64,000 nucleotides of DNA, taken from positions 17,145,001 through 17,209,000 of the forward strand of contig NC_080719.1 in NCBI RefSeq assembly GCF_019097595.1. Reading direction: 5' to 3'. A program made the translations under genes and the position numbers. Shown piece by piece: positions 52,206 to 63,654 of the stretch (within the stretch, counting starts at the first letter, position 1; every line of letters begins with the position of its first letter). Below the pieces are notes generated by a model. The model was not told where the DNA came from. It searched no databases and saw only the letters and a list, made by a program, of their open reading frames with translations. The DNA is from Hemibagrus wyckioides (lineage: Eukaryota; Chordata; Actinopteri; Siluriformes; Bagridae).

Positions 52206-52979
52206 CCTAGTGCGTGTATATTTACACTAGGCTGTGTTGTATCTGCGATATAATTCGGTGGTGCGGTTTAACGTCGTTGTTTACAGGTTGATTTAATGTT
52301 TTTAAAATGACCATAAATGACCATCTGGATTCAGAGGGACATGGACACACCGGTGTAAGCGCACACGGTTTGGTTTAGTGTCTGTTAAAAGAAACGCGCT
52401 TTTCTATAAAGTAATGTGTTCCTGCTGGTTGACCTACTTTCTTGGAATTGAAGCTCTGGATGGAATGAGGGAGAAAACATGGTGTCCTCAGCGTTTAATC
52501 CCATCTCAGTGTGAGGATCTACTCAACCATGCAATCTGGGACTTCTCAGCAATTTATTTACTACTTTTTGTACACAACTGAATTGTTGACACTCACGTGA
52601 ACGTGTGTTGATTTGACTGCAAACGGCTGTGAGAAGATCTCCAGGGGTTTTTAAAAAATAGTCTACATTATTTAGAAAGTCACCTTTGTTTTTGTTTTGT
52701 TTTGTTTAAATAGCATGTAACTATAACAAGATCGATGTGACAAGCCGATTGTGTGTGGTTTTCCATGATTAAATGAATTGCATGATTAATATCAGTATTG
52801 GGTTTAGCATTTTCACAAGACTGAACCAAAATTTCGTATGGAGTGAATGAATTCATTATTCATTCTCTTACCATCAGTCTTAAACACATGGCCGACTGTG
52901 CAACTGTTTAAAAAGAGCCCCAAGGAAAAACATACAACCCTGAAATAAAAATAAATTACTGTAACTAATAATTGACCTA

Positions 52980-53372
52980 TAACACACTATATAGCCTAAA
53001 GTCAGTGGGAGATTCCTCCCTTGCTGTTATAATAACCTCCTCCGTTCTGGGAAAGAAGACTGGAGGTTAGATTTTGGAGCCTAGTGTGTCTGTGTGGATT
53101 TGTGTTCATTCAGCCGCTAGAGCGTTAGTGAGGTCAGGCACTGATGTCAGTTGAGGAGGTCAGGGGCACAGCCAATGTTTCTAATCATCCTAAAGGTGTT
53201 GAGGTCAGGGCTCTGTACAGGACACTCAAAATTTGGCAAGCCATTTTTTTTTCTCACTTTTGTGCAAAGGGTAAATGTCGTGCTGCCATGCTAGTTCCAG
53301 TGAAGAGAAATGTAACACTGTACAGCATACAAAGGCATCCTAGAGCATTGTGTGGTTCCACATTTGTGACCG
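52980..53372 (+). mobile_element. Decayed Tc1-like remnant
   Basis: CTAGAGCGTTAGTGAGGTCA plus GGCACTGATG, CTAAAGGTGTTGAGGTCAGG and TTCCAGTGAAGAGAAATGTA align with the family at 20.63 kb, heavily mutated. Confidence 0.65.
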
Positions 53373-53376
53373 TCTG

Positions 53377-53380
<4 letters not shown>

Positions 53381-53435
<55 letters not shown>

Positions 53436-53473
53436 TATATATAGATATATATAGATATATATATAGATATATA

Positions 53474-53504
<31 letters not shown>

Positions 53505-53552
53505 ATATAGATATATATATATATATATATATATAGATATAGAGAGAGAGAG
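53381..53552. repeat. (TA)n satellite with GATATA interruptions
   Basis: About 170 bp of TA repeats broken by periodic GATATA units, ending in GA repeats. Confidence 0.95.
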
Positions 53553-54146
53553 ATATGCAAATGATCAAAATTGTAATTTCCTTAAATTAAAATCAGGCCA
53601 TAAGGGGGACCCACACAGGTGGTTTTAATGATGATCAGTGTATCTGAGCACAAATTGGGGCCACAAAATGGGTGTGTGCTTGCGGTGTGTATATCGGTCA
53701 TTGTCAGTCTCATTCCCATGGTGTTGATCTCATCAGGGCATAAAAAGTGTGTGGGTAATAAAGAGAGGCAGGGCGGGATGCATGTTAATTAAAATTGGCT
53801 TTTTTACTAGCAGGTAGCACTTTTCTATCAAATATGTAAAAGATTGGAATCCGGCTTAATTTGTTAAAGCCTGGTCTGAGAGTGTTATAGACAAAGTTGT
53901 TCAGAGAGTATGAATCAACAATAGGCCGTATTTTTACAGGTATACTTTTCATACAGGTTATTTCCCCGGAGGATGTGTGATAGCCAGACTACTGATTGTT
54001 TGAGCAAGATTTGCATTCATGGCTGTCCCTAATTTCCTCCTTTGTAAATAATCTAAATGTAAGACTGCCTTTTCATATCTTCAGTTCAGTAAACAAAAAC
54101 CTGTGTTCCTTGCTGTATTTCAGGTCACACTACAAACTAGGCAAAC

Positions 54147-54306
54147 ATGGCTCTTATCTCCATTGAAGATCTTGCTGAACTGGATGATGAGCAGTTAGAT
54201 GATGAAGTCACTGATAATTCCCAGCCAGCCGATGAGGAGCAGGAGGAACGGCTGCTTGCTCACTGGCAGGCTGTGGGGCGGACGCATCAGGTCAACGTCC
54301 CAAGAG
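54147..54306 (+). CDS. SOUL gene coding exon 1, acidic leader
   Basis: Acceptor ttcag at 54119-54123, donor gtagag. Reads MALISIEDLAELDDEQLDDE, then EERLLAHWQAVGRTHQVNVP. Exits in phase 1. Confidence 0.88.
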
Positions 54307-57288
54307 GTAGAGTTTCTGAATTTCGGGTTAGGAAAGGATTAGATTATACACATCACTGTTCCTTTTTCAGTTAATTCACTAGTTCCTTGTCTTTTGTTCA
54401 ACAAGCTTTAAGGCTGTAATTTAGCTTCTTGCACATTTGGATATCAGGTGGGAGGGACAGTAAGAATAATCCTATTACAAACATGTTGCCAACTGAAAGC
54501 TAACCTTAGACTGCAATCCTCCAATTAGTTGAATGAAGAATAGATGAAACATGGATTGCAGTGGATTGGATGCTTCTCGCAGTTTATTAGGACACTATTT
54601 TCTTTTTGTACAAATCTTGTATAGAAGTTTTGTTAGTATTATAACAACCACCATCATGACCCAACCTATCTACACAAAATTTCCCATAATATCACAAGTC
54701 TGCATAGTTTACATTTTATTTACAAATAAAATCAGAACATTTGCATATTTTAGAAATATTCAAACATTTAAAAAAGTCCTGGTGCATAAGCCCTAAACTT
54801 GATTAGTTCTCTTGCAACCAGTATAGTACACATATATTGTTTTTTTACTTCCCACTTCAGTATTATGGGTGGTTCAGTGTAGATTCCTGTTTTTCATAAC
54901 ACTAGAAAATGTGGAAAAACTGGAATATTTATGCAAGCTGCTGTCTATTTTAATTTCTATTTTGAGTTCATGAATGTAAAAAAAAAGAGCATGGGCATAG
55001 TACTACAAGGCTAATGTAAGTAAGTGTACAAGCGTTAGGCAAACTGCATGCTTAACCCAAGCTCGCCTCAAGCCATGTCGAGTTTCGAGCTCGCCGTAAT
55101 AGAAGCCATCTTGAAACCAGAATCTCTTTTCTTCTTCAGCACATAGTTTAGTCTCGTTCCAGAGAGATATCTGGTCCAGGCAGCAGGTGTGAATCCAGGC
55201 ATTTGGCAGTGATTCTGAATCATAGTGTAATTCCATAGCACAAAATCTAATTTTTTATACTTCTCATCTGTTCTTGTTATAACACGTACTAAACTACACA
55301 AGTGAATGCCAGACACCAAATAAATGCCGCTGATCATTTCTGTATGAACGAGTCCTTGGGGCTTCTGCATAGCTTAGTCATTTAACATGTTTTTCTTCTC
55401 CCTCCTAGCTGATACACAGAGCTGTGCTGAGAACTGAAGGGCTCTACAAGATCACGTAGATTTGTCTGTGGATACAATGCCCTCGAGCTTGTCTACCGCT
55501 TCGAGCTGCTTTGTAGCATTGAAAGCGTTTATTTTCCTTCAGTTCTACAGGTTTATAGTTGTATACCATTTCAGAGAAATATTGCCACAATAAAACATTA
55601 CAGGCTTAAAACTCTGAATTCAATACCTGAATGTTGTTTATCATTAGTACACTCCACAGTCCTTCGCACAGTGTGTTTGTGTGTGTGTTTGCACAATGAG
55701 GGTGCCGTCAGATGAGTGTTACAACATTTCGCTCCGTAAGATCGCCACCTCTAAACAAACTATGATAATCAAGCTCAACTCGATTATATATTTTCCTCTC
55801 AGAGATGACTGGACCGATTGTGGAGATGACGAGGAGGAATCAGCAAATGGAACAGGTTCCTTTCGTCACCATAGCAACACATGAAAAGGTATAGGTTTGT
55901 CCCGATGCGTTTTAAGATTTAGTAAACATTTTATACTCAGTGACGTGAAGTCACATCTCTGCTTTAGTATGAACAAGTGTCTATAAATGAACATAAACAT
56001 ATTTCCTCAAGATGTCCTGCACTAAATCTGTTATCTAATTTCATATGTAAAAGTTTTATTTCATTGCTTTTATTTGTTAACATTATCCACTTGTGTTTCT
56101 CAGATGATTATTAGCTAGTTAATTAAGCTAAAAACAGTTTATCTGCAACTTTTAGCTCATTAGGCCGAATTTCCAAGAGTAAACAAAGAAAAACGGCTAA
56201 CAACTAATCTACATAGGACCTTAGCACCATAAATGTGCTGGAAAGAACCTTTTGAGGTTGTGTAAAAAATAATAGGTCACATCATATTTTGTTACCACAT
56301 GGTAGCGTAAACAAAAAACTTGGCAAAGAATCCTGGGAGCAAAGTATACACAAAAAAAGACAACTCTTTGGTTTTATGACAAGCTAATTCTTTGTTATAC
56401 ATTACACAGCAAGTGCACAAGAAGGTATCGAGGTGGTAGTCACTGGCCATAGAGGTTATCTGAACCTCAGTTACATATGTAAGTAGCATTTCACAGTAAA
56501 TGCTTTTCATCACTTCAGACTGGAACCTGCGTGCAAACGGCTGTCACGGTACTCCTCCTCTGAAACGCACTCCATCACTTCAGTATTGTCTTTGTGCAGC
56601 AGGTTGCTGCTGATTATGATGGGATTTGACAGCTTCAAGGTCACACCATGCACTTTAATTAAAGACAAACATTTTCAGAAATTCTTTTCAAACCAATTCA
56701 GCATGTCATGACATGGCAAGATTTGGATTTTTCCTGTGTACTGTTCCCTAGACATGGAAGACAAACAAATGTTGCATTGCTGTAATACACAGAAATGCAC
56801 TCTTCAAAAATGTTCATGAATTCTGGGTTCTGTATGCATTTTTCCCCACCATGTTTGCGTCACCATTTAATAATGGCATTAATAAAGCACTGCACCTTAT
56901 ACTGCCATAGACTGCCAGTACCTGGCTGCTTGCAGTGGTGAGTGTAATTCAGACACTCTGCTCAAGCTGGGGCTCTGCAGCAAAAAATGGCATTTTTCCA
57001 AACCTAAAGGTATGTCCCCAGCAAGTCACAGAATAAACAGCATGTCACACAAAAGACACAGCACAGTGTGGTGTAGCAGGTAGTGTTGCTGCCTCACAGC
57101 TCCAGGATCCCTAATTCGACCCAACCAGTAGGTGGTCTGGCTGTGTTGATTGCCCCTGTGTGTGAATGTCTGCTAGTGTGGGACTGGAGTCTCATAAAGG
57201 ATGTATTCCTGCTTCATCCTGAGGGTTCTTGGGACAGACTCCGGATCTAACACAATCCTGGATTACTGAAAATGAATGTCTTTCTGTA

Positions 57289-57383
<95 letters not shown>

Positions 57384-58872
57384 AAATTTGGCCAGTTTTC
57401 AGTAAAGTTTTACTTCATACTCATGTTGAGAAACAGCAATAATGCATAAATTATTAAGCATGTTAAGGCAAAGATGATTTTTTATTTATTGACAAATAAA
57501 AATGAAAGGGGACAGAGCTAAAAGTGCATTGTTTGGTAAATCTTCCAGTAATGCAGCTCAGCCACTGCAGCACATCTGCTTCCACAACCACACACTTCCT
57601 CTTCCTCCTCATCAAGTGCCATTGCTTACTGCATGTCCTCAATGAACAGCTAGTCTTATCTGTCTTTATTTACAGAAATGTGTTGGTTTTATTAAGTCAT
57701 TAATATGAAACAACCTAATTTCATATAATTATTTATTAACTTTTTGGGTACAGCTGAAATAAATAAGCGATTTAAACTCAACTATATAATCTGTATATAA
57801 GATTTCAAAAGTGAGGTTCTTATATGTAAATTTACACAAAATCAAAACTTGTAGGATTACAATCTTATTCTCGGAAATGCATTGACCTGATGGCCTACTT
57901 TTTGTGTGTCTGTGTGTGTGTTAGATGGGTGAGGTGATCTATGAGGAGAGGGTGTATCCACCTGGTAAATGGGCCTGTATCACTGTTGGAGAAAAGATGT
58001 ATGAGCAGAGCATCTCGATTGGCTTCATGAAACTCATGCGCTTCATCTGCAATGAGAACTCGGCTGGTATTTAACACAACTGAACACAAATCACAACAAG
58101 GACACTATAACTCATGAACAACATACAGTATATAATTCCTTGCTTATGATTCCTCCAGGTCGTTACTTGGGCATGACCGTGCCTGTGGTGAATGGAATAA
58201 CCATGATGGAGGATGGAAGGGCTTTCGAAAGCGAAGTCCTGACAGCTTTCTACTTGCCTGCAGAGTTTCAGGCAAACCCTCCGCAGTCTGCTGACCCAGA
58301 TATCACCATCGTCCACAGGGATTCGATGCGAGTAATCACCCGGTAAGATGCTTCCCTGCATGACTGTTAAACCAGGCTTCATCTTATCTTGATGATTTTG
58401 TGCCTGCATGCTTGTGAAGGTTTTAAGCCAATTAAGCTATTCTGAAATATACGGTAGTTATCAGTCACATCAGACTTCTGGCCTCAAATTGGCCAAGATC
58501 TTGTTTAGAAAGGGCTGGAGTGCTTAACCGTCTTCAGGAAGTTAAGATGCATTGACTTTATATAACTACACATCCTGTACATTTGGTCATTTGACATGAT
58601 GGGAATTTATAACGTTTTAAAGGCAGTGTAAAGTGAATAATGACTAATTGTTTTCTAGTGGAAAGCGTATGGTGATGTGTGTATGTGCTTCTATTAGGGT
58701 TTTCTTCGGCACCACTACAGAGGAGACAATCTCCCGGCAGATCAGCCTGCTGTGGGAGCTGCTGGGAACATCTGATGACATTCACCAAGGCCAGTACATG
58801 GTTGCCGTTTACGAGAACCCCGGGGTGCCGTCCCGTCGAAACGAGATCTGGTTCATCTACCGGAACCCATAA
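54147..58872 (+). CDS. SOUL/HEBP-family haem-binding protein with acidic N-terminal extension
   Basis: Coding exons 54147-54306, 55803-55888, 57925-58066, 58159-58342 and 58698-58872 sum to 747 nt (248 residues plus TAA), phases matching. SOUL/HEBP proteins bind haem or other tetrapyrroles and occur in cytosol or mitochondria. From about residue 83 the domain reads GEVIYEERVYPPGKWACITV, FMKLMRFICNEN, GMTVPVV, FYLPAEFQANPP and RRNEIWFIYRNP, matching HEBP1/HEBP2 blocks YEER, GMTVP, P..FQ.DPP and NE.WL. Residues 1-50 are very acidic (LAELDDEQLDDEV, EEQEER). Family length is usually about 190-205, so the extension is extra. The ATG sits 23 bp into its exon in a good context (aaacATGG). No signal peptide. 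The symbol is withheld because fish have several SOUL paralogues. Confidence 0.9.
55803..55888 (+). CDS. SOUL gene coding exon 2
   Basis: Acceptor cctctcag, donor gtatag. In the required frame reads MTGPIVEMTRRNQQMEQVPF, then VTIATHEK. Confidence 0.82.
57066..57285 (+). repeat. Dispersed fish repeat, internally deleted
   Basis: TGTTGCTGCCTCACAGCTCC, GTGTGAATGTCTGCTAGTGT, GATGTATTCCTGC and GACAGACTCCGGATC are segments of a common fish repeat (from memory). It ends in AATGAATGTC then a TATC microsatellite. Confidence 0.7.
57290..57382. repeat. (TATC)n(TGTC)n microsatellite
   Basis: About 7 TATC units then about 15 TGTC units; a GATA/GACA-type repeat on the minus strand. Confidence 0.95.
57925..58066 (+). 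CDS. SOUL gene coding exon 3
   Basis: The acceptor is a TG repeat ending in TTAG; the donor is gtattt. GEVIYEERVYPPGKWACITV then SIGFMKLMRFICNENSAG opens the SOUL domain. Confidence 0.95.
58159..58342 (+). CDS. SOUL gene coding exon 4
   Basis: Acceptor cctccag, donor gtaaga. RYLGMTVPVVNGITMMEDGR, then TAFYLPAEFQANPPQSADPD and ITIVHRDSMRVITR. Confidence 0.96.
58698..58872 (+). CDS. SOUL gene coding exon 5 and stop
   Basis: Acceptor ctattag. VFFGTTTEETISRQISLLWE, then SRRNEIWFIYRNP, TAA at 58870-58872. A CA repeat follows at 58888-58914 in the 3' UTR. Confidence 0.96.
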
Positions 58873-58884
58873 GGGGTTCTGCTC

Positions 58885-58918
<34 letters not shown>

Positions 58919-60360
58919 CCATTGTTACAGTACCTCCCCTGTGGCACCAGAGAGAAAGACCAGTGAATATTTACAGGTCATATAATAAAAATGTATTTTT
59001 GTATATGATAAAAGATCCTTTTGTTCCAGTAATAGAGAATAAATACATAATTCCATCACAAATATTAAGTCACGTATGAAGTGTATAAGAGGAATCAGAG
59101 TAGACTCAGTCCTCAGGTAGCATTTTTACTCAGCTGGCAAGACGCTCATGATTCTGGCACTTTACAACTCTTCATCTAAAGAGTGACCACGAGAGGGCGT
59201 TTTAACCCAGTCTTTTTTACCAGGACCTCACTAATTCTGTTATATTCTGAAACACGGGTTTTGCACATTCATACACTAATTTCATTCAGTTTGGCTTTGT
59301 CTACACTGATTTCTTTTAAAACACGTCAGGAAACACTGCACCTTCTCTTACCACCACTCCATTCCACACACACACACACACACTTACACACTTTTGTATT
59401 GTCAGAACTGTAATATCGTCTGCTGTCCTTACTAGTTTATGTGAGAAAACTGTAGTAGTGTGAAATTCAGAATGTACTGAACTTAACTTCACTGTGTATT
59501 TGTAGAAATCTCTGTGCAGGTAATATTACACTCCTCCATTAACAGATTTTTCATCAGCAAGACAATCATTTCAGGTTCGACGAAGTGCTACTCAACAAAT
59601 GAATGCTTACACAAATAGAGTAGGTGTTAATGCACTGAATAACTTTTACAATAGACCAAAGGTTTGTGCAGCATGACAAATCAGAGGTGTTTCTATAGAC
59701 GGATTTTACTGTGACTGTATTTAAAATGTAACTGTGATTTTAATTATGATCAGGGTAAGAAAAGAATTTGATTATTTTTTACAAACACAAGCCTGGAAGA
59801 AATAAACGAGAAAGTATATTTATTTTCCCTTATATATGACTGTTAGTTTGAATAACAAGAATGATCACCTAAAACTTATTTTAATATACATATACACTGA
59901 CTGAACGGTAGTTAGTCTGTTTGACCACTAGGTGGCACGCATGAACACTTTGGTGTAGTATTAGGATGTGCTACTAAATGGGACCATTAAGCTGTAGATA
60001 CTCTTTATTGTTTACGTCAAAAGACCTTTTTGCCATCATATAAATAATTACTGATCTGGTAACTTACTGAGTTTTTTTGTCAGAATGTTCTCCTGTGTGC
60101 CACTTTCCTCATTGTGTTTGTATTTGTCTCATATTCACATAACACTTTCCACACTGATGTTATTACATTTGAATAGAGTAATCATGCTTACTGTGTCTTT
60201 TAACAAAGTAGGAGCCTAATGCAGCAGATATCAATGTTCTAAAGTAGCTGGTGTTTATTATACTGTGGTGATGTGAATTCCATGTGCTGTAGCCCTTAAA
60301 GTTCATATATTGTGGACATTAGTTGTTCTTTATGCTTTCTTCTGAAGAATAAAGTGGAGC
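58873..60360 (+). other. Probable SOUL gene 3' UTR
   Basis: Possible poly(A) signals are AATAAA at 58984-58989, 59038-59043 and 60348-60353. The last is followed by a TG/T-rich stretch and then repeats, so the longest UTR would be about 1.5 kb. A CA tract lies at 59366-59382. No gene seen. Confidence 0.5.
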
Positions 60361-60420
60361 TCTGGTAAACTTCTCTGGTTTTATTCATCTATGCTTTACT
60401 GTGTGTGGCATACATAAATC

Positions 60421-60950
60421 AGAAATTACATTATGACCACCTGCCTAATATTGTGTTGCTGCCAAAACAGCCCTGACCCATCATGCACTGTGTATTCTGA
60501 CACCTTTCTATCAGAACCAGCATTAACTTCTTCAGCAATTTGAGCAACAGTAGCTTGTCTATTGGATCGGATCACACGGGTCAGCCTTCACTCCCCACGT
60601 GTATCAATGAGCCTTGACCGCCCATGACCCTGTCACCGGTTCACCACTATTCCTTCCTTGGACCACTTTTGATAGATCCTGACCACTGCAGACTGGGAAC
60701 ACCCCACAAGAGCTGCAGTTTTGGAAATGCTCTGATCCAGTCGTCTAGCCATCACAATTTGGCCCTTGTCAAACTCGCTGAAATCCTTACGCTTGCCCAT
60801 TTTTCCTGCTTCTAACACATCAACTTTGAGGACAAAATGTTGACTTGCTGCCTAATATATCCCACCCACTAACAGGGGCCATGATGAGGAGATAATCAGT
60901 GTTATTCATTTCACCTCTCAGTGGTCATAATGTTATGCCTGATCGGTGTA
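60421..60950 (-). mobile_element. Tc1-like deletion derivative, HTH half only
   Basis: The right end ATGTTATGCCTGATCGGTGTA is intact. Minus-strand ATGGGCAAGCGTAAGGATTT starts [40 protein letters not shown]. It runs through the N-terminal region directly into GCCAAAACAGCCCTGACCCA and AATATTAGGCAGGTGGTCAT (inverted), with no DDE domain. Inverted relative to the copy at 61408. Confidence 0.9.
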
Positions 60951-61407
60951 TATTAACATAATCCAATATTTAGCATTGGGCCAGTACCAGCAAAACAAAG
61001 AATCCTACATGATATTTCAACATTATGTTAAAATTTATATCACATAACTGCAATGTGATTTTTCTTTTTATTGTTTTTTAAACTGCATTTTGTGTAATAC
61101 TGATGTGGAATTAGATATCTTGGAATTACTTTGGAATGTAGTGTGCTAGAATTGGGACTATTCTGCAGTATTGTGTGCTAGGGTCAGAATGAATCTGGAA
61201 TATTGTATGCTTAAATTGGAATTAGTCTGGTATTTGGCCTGCTGGTATTTGAATTAGTCTGGTATTTGGTGTGCTGATTTTTGAATTAAGCTGGAATTTG
61301 GTATGGTACAAAAGGATCTAGGCTCGAAATTGGTGTCATAGAATTAGAGCAAAACTAAAATTTTGTGTATTATAATTGGAATTGGCCAAGAATAGTGTGT
61401 GCTAGAG
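60951..61407. other. Short imperfect repeat spacer between Tc1 copies
   Basis: Several loose repeats of a 40-50 bp unit with GTGTGCTAGAATTGGAATTA-like sequence; similar units recur at 61925-61965 and 62840-62895. No gene. Confidence 0.6.
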
Positions 61408-61920
61408 TACACTGATCAGCCATAACATTATGAGTGGTACCAGGTGAAGTGAATAAGACTGATTATCTCCTCATCATGGCTCCTGTTAGTGGGTGGGATA
61501 TATTAGGCAGCAAGTCAACATTTTGTCCTCAAAGTTGATGTGTTAGAAGCAGGAAAAATTGGCAAGCGTAAGGATTTCAGCGAGTTTGACAAGGGCCAAA
61601 TTGTGATGGCTAGACCACTGGATCAGAGCATCTCCAAAACTCTTGTGGGGTGTTCCCGGGCTGCAGTGGTCAGTATCTATCAAAAGTGGTCCAAGGAAGG
61701 AACAGTGGTGAACCGGCAACAGGGTCATGGGCGGCCAAGGCTCGTTGATGCATGTGGGGAGAGAAGGCTGGTCTGTGTGATCCGATCCAACAGACGAGCT
61801 ACTGTTGCTTACATTGCTGAAGAAGTTAGTGCTGGTTCTGATTGAAAGGTGTCAGAATACACAGTGCATGATAGATCAGGGCTGTTTTGGCAGCAAACGT
61901 CGTTATGCCTGATTGGTGTA
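61408..61920 (+). mobile_element. Tc1-like deletion derivative, HTH half only
   Basis: Ends TACACTGATCAGCCATAACA and GTTATGCCTGATTGGTGTA. Contains the longest remaining N-terminal transposase frame in the window and then GGTGTCAGAATACACAGTGC joined straight to GATCAGGGCTGTTTTGGCAG, skipping the catalytic region. Confidence 0.9.
61552..61845 (+). pseudogene. Tc1-like transposase, N-terminal DNA-binding half
   Basis: Frame reads [80 protein letters not shown], then TGA at 61843-61845. These are the two helix-turn-helix units of Tc1 transposase with the GRPR-type hook between. The usual start codon has mutated (ATG to ATT); the next in-frame ATG is at MARPL. The catalytic DDE residues are not encoded. 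Confidence 0.8.
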
Positions 61921-61964
61921 TGATTTATTCTGTAATTTATTATCCTAGAATTAGAAATAGCCTG

Positions 61965-62665
61965 GAATTTTAAGATAAGATAACATAAGATAAGATAAGA
62001 TGAACCAACCACACCGTACATTTGCACATTTGCACATTACAGGACTGTGGCACACAATACGCAATAGAAAAACATAAACGTATGTGTTGCTCCCGTTTAT
62101 AAACAAAGAGGACTTGTGCACATCTGCACTTTAAAGATGGACACTACCACTGCTTCTCATCATCTCGTCACCTTATTTCACTTCATGACCACCCCGTACT
62201 GCTGCTGTCTGCACCTTGATCATTATTGCACACTATTCACTTTATATAATTCTGTATAATTCAGTTGTTACATTTTACATTTCTTTATATATATTCTATA
62301 TTTTATATACATATTCTGTATACATATATACCCTACCATACTTTATTTATATTTTATTCTGTTTATATTCTATTTTATTTTTATTTACCTACCATGAACT
62401 TGTAGTTTTTATATTTTATGTTTCGTATTTTTATATTTTATATTTTGTCCTTGTCTTTTTTTGGTCCTTATTCCTTTTCCTTTTCAAGGGTCAAAACAAA
62501 CAGTGGTGTAAGCATTTCACTGCATATCATACTGTGTACGATTACGTATGTGACAGATAAAAAATTGAATTTGACTTTTATTCGTCCCACAGTGGGGAGA
62601 TTTCCACGTTACAGCAGCAGCAAAGTAGAAAAAATGTGCAAATATGGAACAGAAAAATAAGGAAT
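61965..62665. repeat. Retroposon-like sequence with AAGAT tract
   Basis: (AAGAT)n near 61973-62000, CGTACATTTGCACATTTGCA, then TTTTATTCGTCCCACAGTGG plus GGAGATTTCC at 62575-62606. The last is a fish LINE 3' sequence I recognise from memory. No intact reverse transcriptase is seen. Confidence 0.5.
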
Positions 62666-62928
62666 CTATATAAATACAGAAGCAAAAATAGGAATAACAA
62701 TAATTTCACAAAAAAAGACACACAAACAATTGCACTTGGATATTGCAAGTGCAGGAATAGAAATGTTAGAAGTGTAAGAATGTTGTCCTAAAACTAGAAT
62801 TAGGAGGAAATTTGATGTGAATTTAACCTGGAATATATATATATATATATTGTGTGCTAGAATTGAAATTAGCCTGGGAGTTATTGTGGTAGAATTGATG
62901 GAGGTGTCCTGGATGATGAGGAGACTCT

Positions 62929-62940
62929 TGCGCAAGCGCA
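62929..62940. promoter_or_regulatory. NRF1-like palindrome
   Basis: TGCGCAAGCGCA is close to the NRF1 consensus (GCGCATGCGC). It lies in a small CpG-containing stretch about 0.7 kb before the first exon at 63655. Confidence 0.35.
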
Positions 62941-63136
62941 GAACGATGGTGGCGTTACAGCGCACTTCGAAACAGTAACGCTTAAAGGTTCTGGTTTTGG
63001 AAAGAAATAACAACCATTCCTCCACAAACTAAATCCCGAGCGACTCTTCTCCACCTGGATAATCCTGGTATAGTGATATAATGGTGATTATGTAGTGCAC
63101 TTTTTGGGATTGGACCTCGCTTGTAATTTACTACAC

Positions 63137-63200
63137 CACCGGAAGTTTCCATTCAACCGGCGCTCGTTTGTGGGCGGGTCTTAGATAGAAAAGGCGGGGC
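63137..63200 (+). promoter_or_regulatory. Promoter-like cluster: ETS site and GC boxes
   Basis: ACCGGAAGT (63138-63146, ETS core), GGGCGGG (63172-63178) and GGCGGGGC (63193-63200, Sp1/KLF type) cluster in an otherwise AT-rich window. The start of transcription is probably within about 100 bp downstream. Confidence 0.55.
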
Positions 63201-63654
63201 TTATGGCTGGGACGGTGCTAACAGAGCTAACACGACTAACCAGATGTAACTAGACTCGGTTACAAAGTGTATTATTGTGTGTGTTTTTTTCCGTGACCTG
63301 ACGCCTTTTTTACGGAAAGAACTAAAAACGTCTGGTGGCTGGACTTCCTGCCAAACCAGATGCAGCTGGAAGGAGGGGAGCAGAAGTGGTGAAATATCCA
63401 GCGCTCCATCGACATTATAAGGAAAGAAAGTTGTAAGTAATGAAAGCAGCATGGAGCGCCCTCCACATCCCCCCTGCGGATCTCTAGTCCCTCTCTACTA
63501 AACCAGTTCACTGCTTTTCACGCGTTCCAGTTCACGTAGCCTTAAAGAAATCTCAGACTTCAGAGGGGGGAAAAAAAGGGGGCAACTGGGTTTTTCCATC
63601 CGATCTGCGACAGACCTGTTGGTTCACCTTTTCTGCGTGGGTTCAAGTTGAAAC

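Larger units (their letters stand above)
52133..54123. other. SOUL gene first intron
   Basis: TG tract 52178-52198, an old Tc1-like remnant (52980-53372) and a TA satellite (53381-53552). No exon seen. Confidence 0.55.
54307..57924. other. SOUL gene introns 2-3
   Basis: 54.3-55.8 and 55.9-57.0 kb are unique. A dispersed repeat (57066-57285, GTTGCTGCCTCACAGCTCCA, ATAAAGGATGTATTCCTGCT, AGACTCCGGATCT) and (TATC)n(TGTC)n at 57290-57382 follow. No additional exon recognised. Confidence 0.6.

Noticed and set aside
62216..62560. 114-residue ORF rich in Tyr, Phe and Leu
   Set aside because: Composition reflects an AT-rich, TATTT-type sequence within retroposon-like DNA; no motif.
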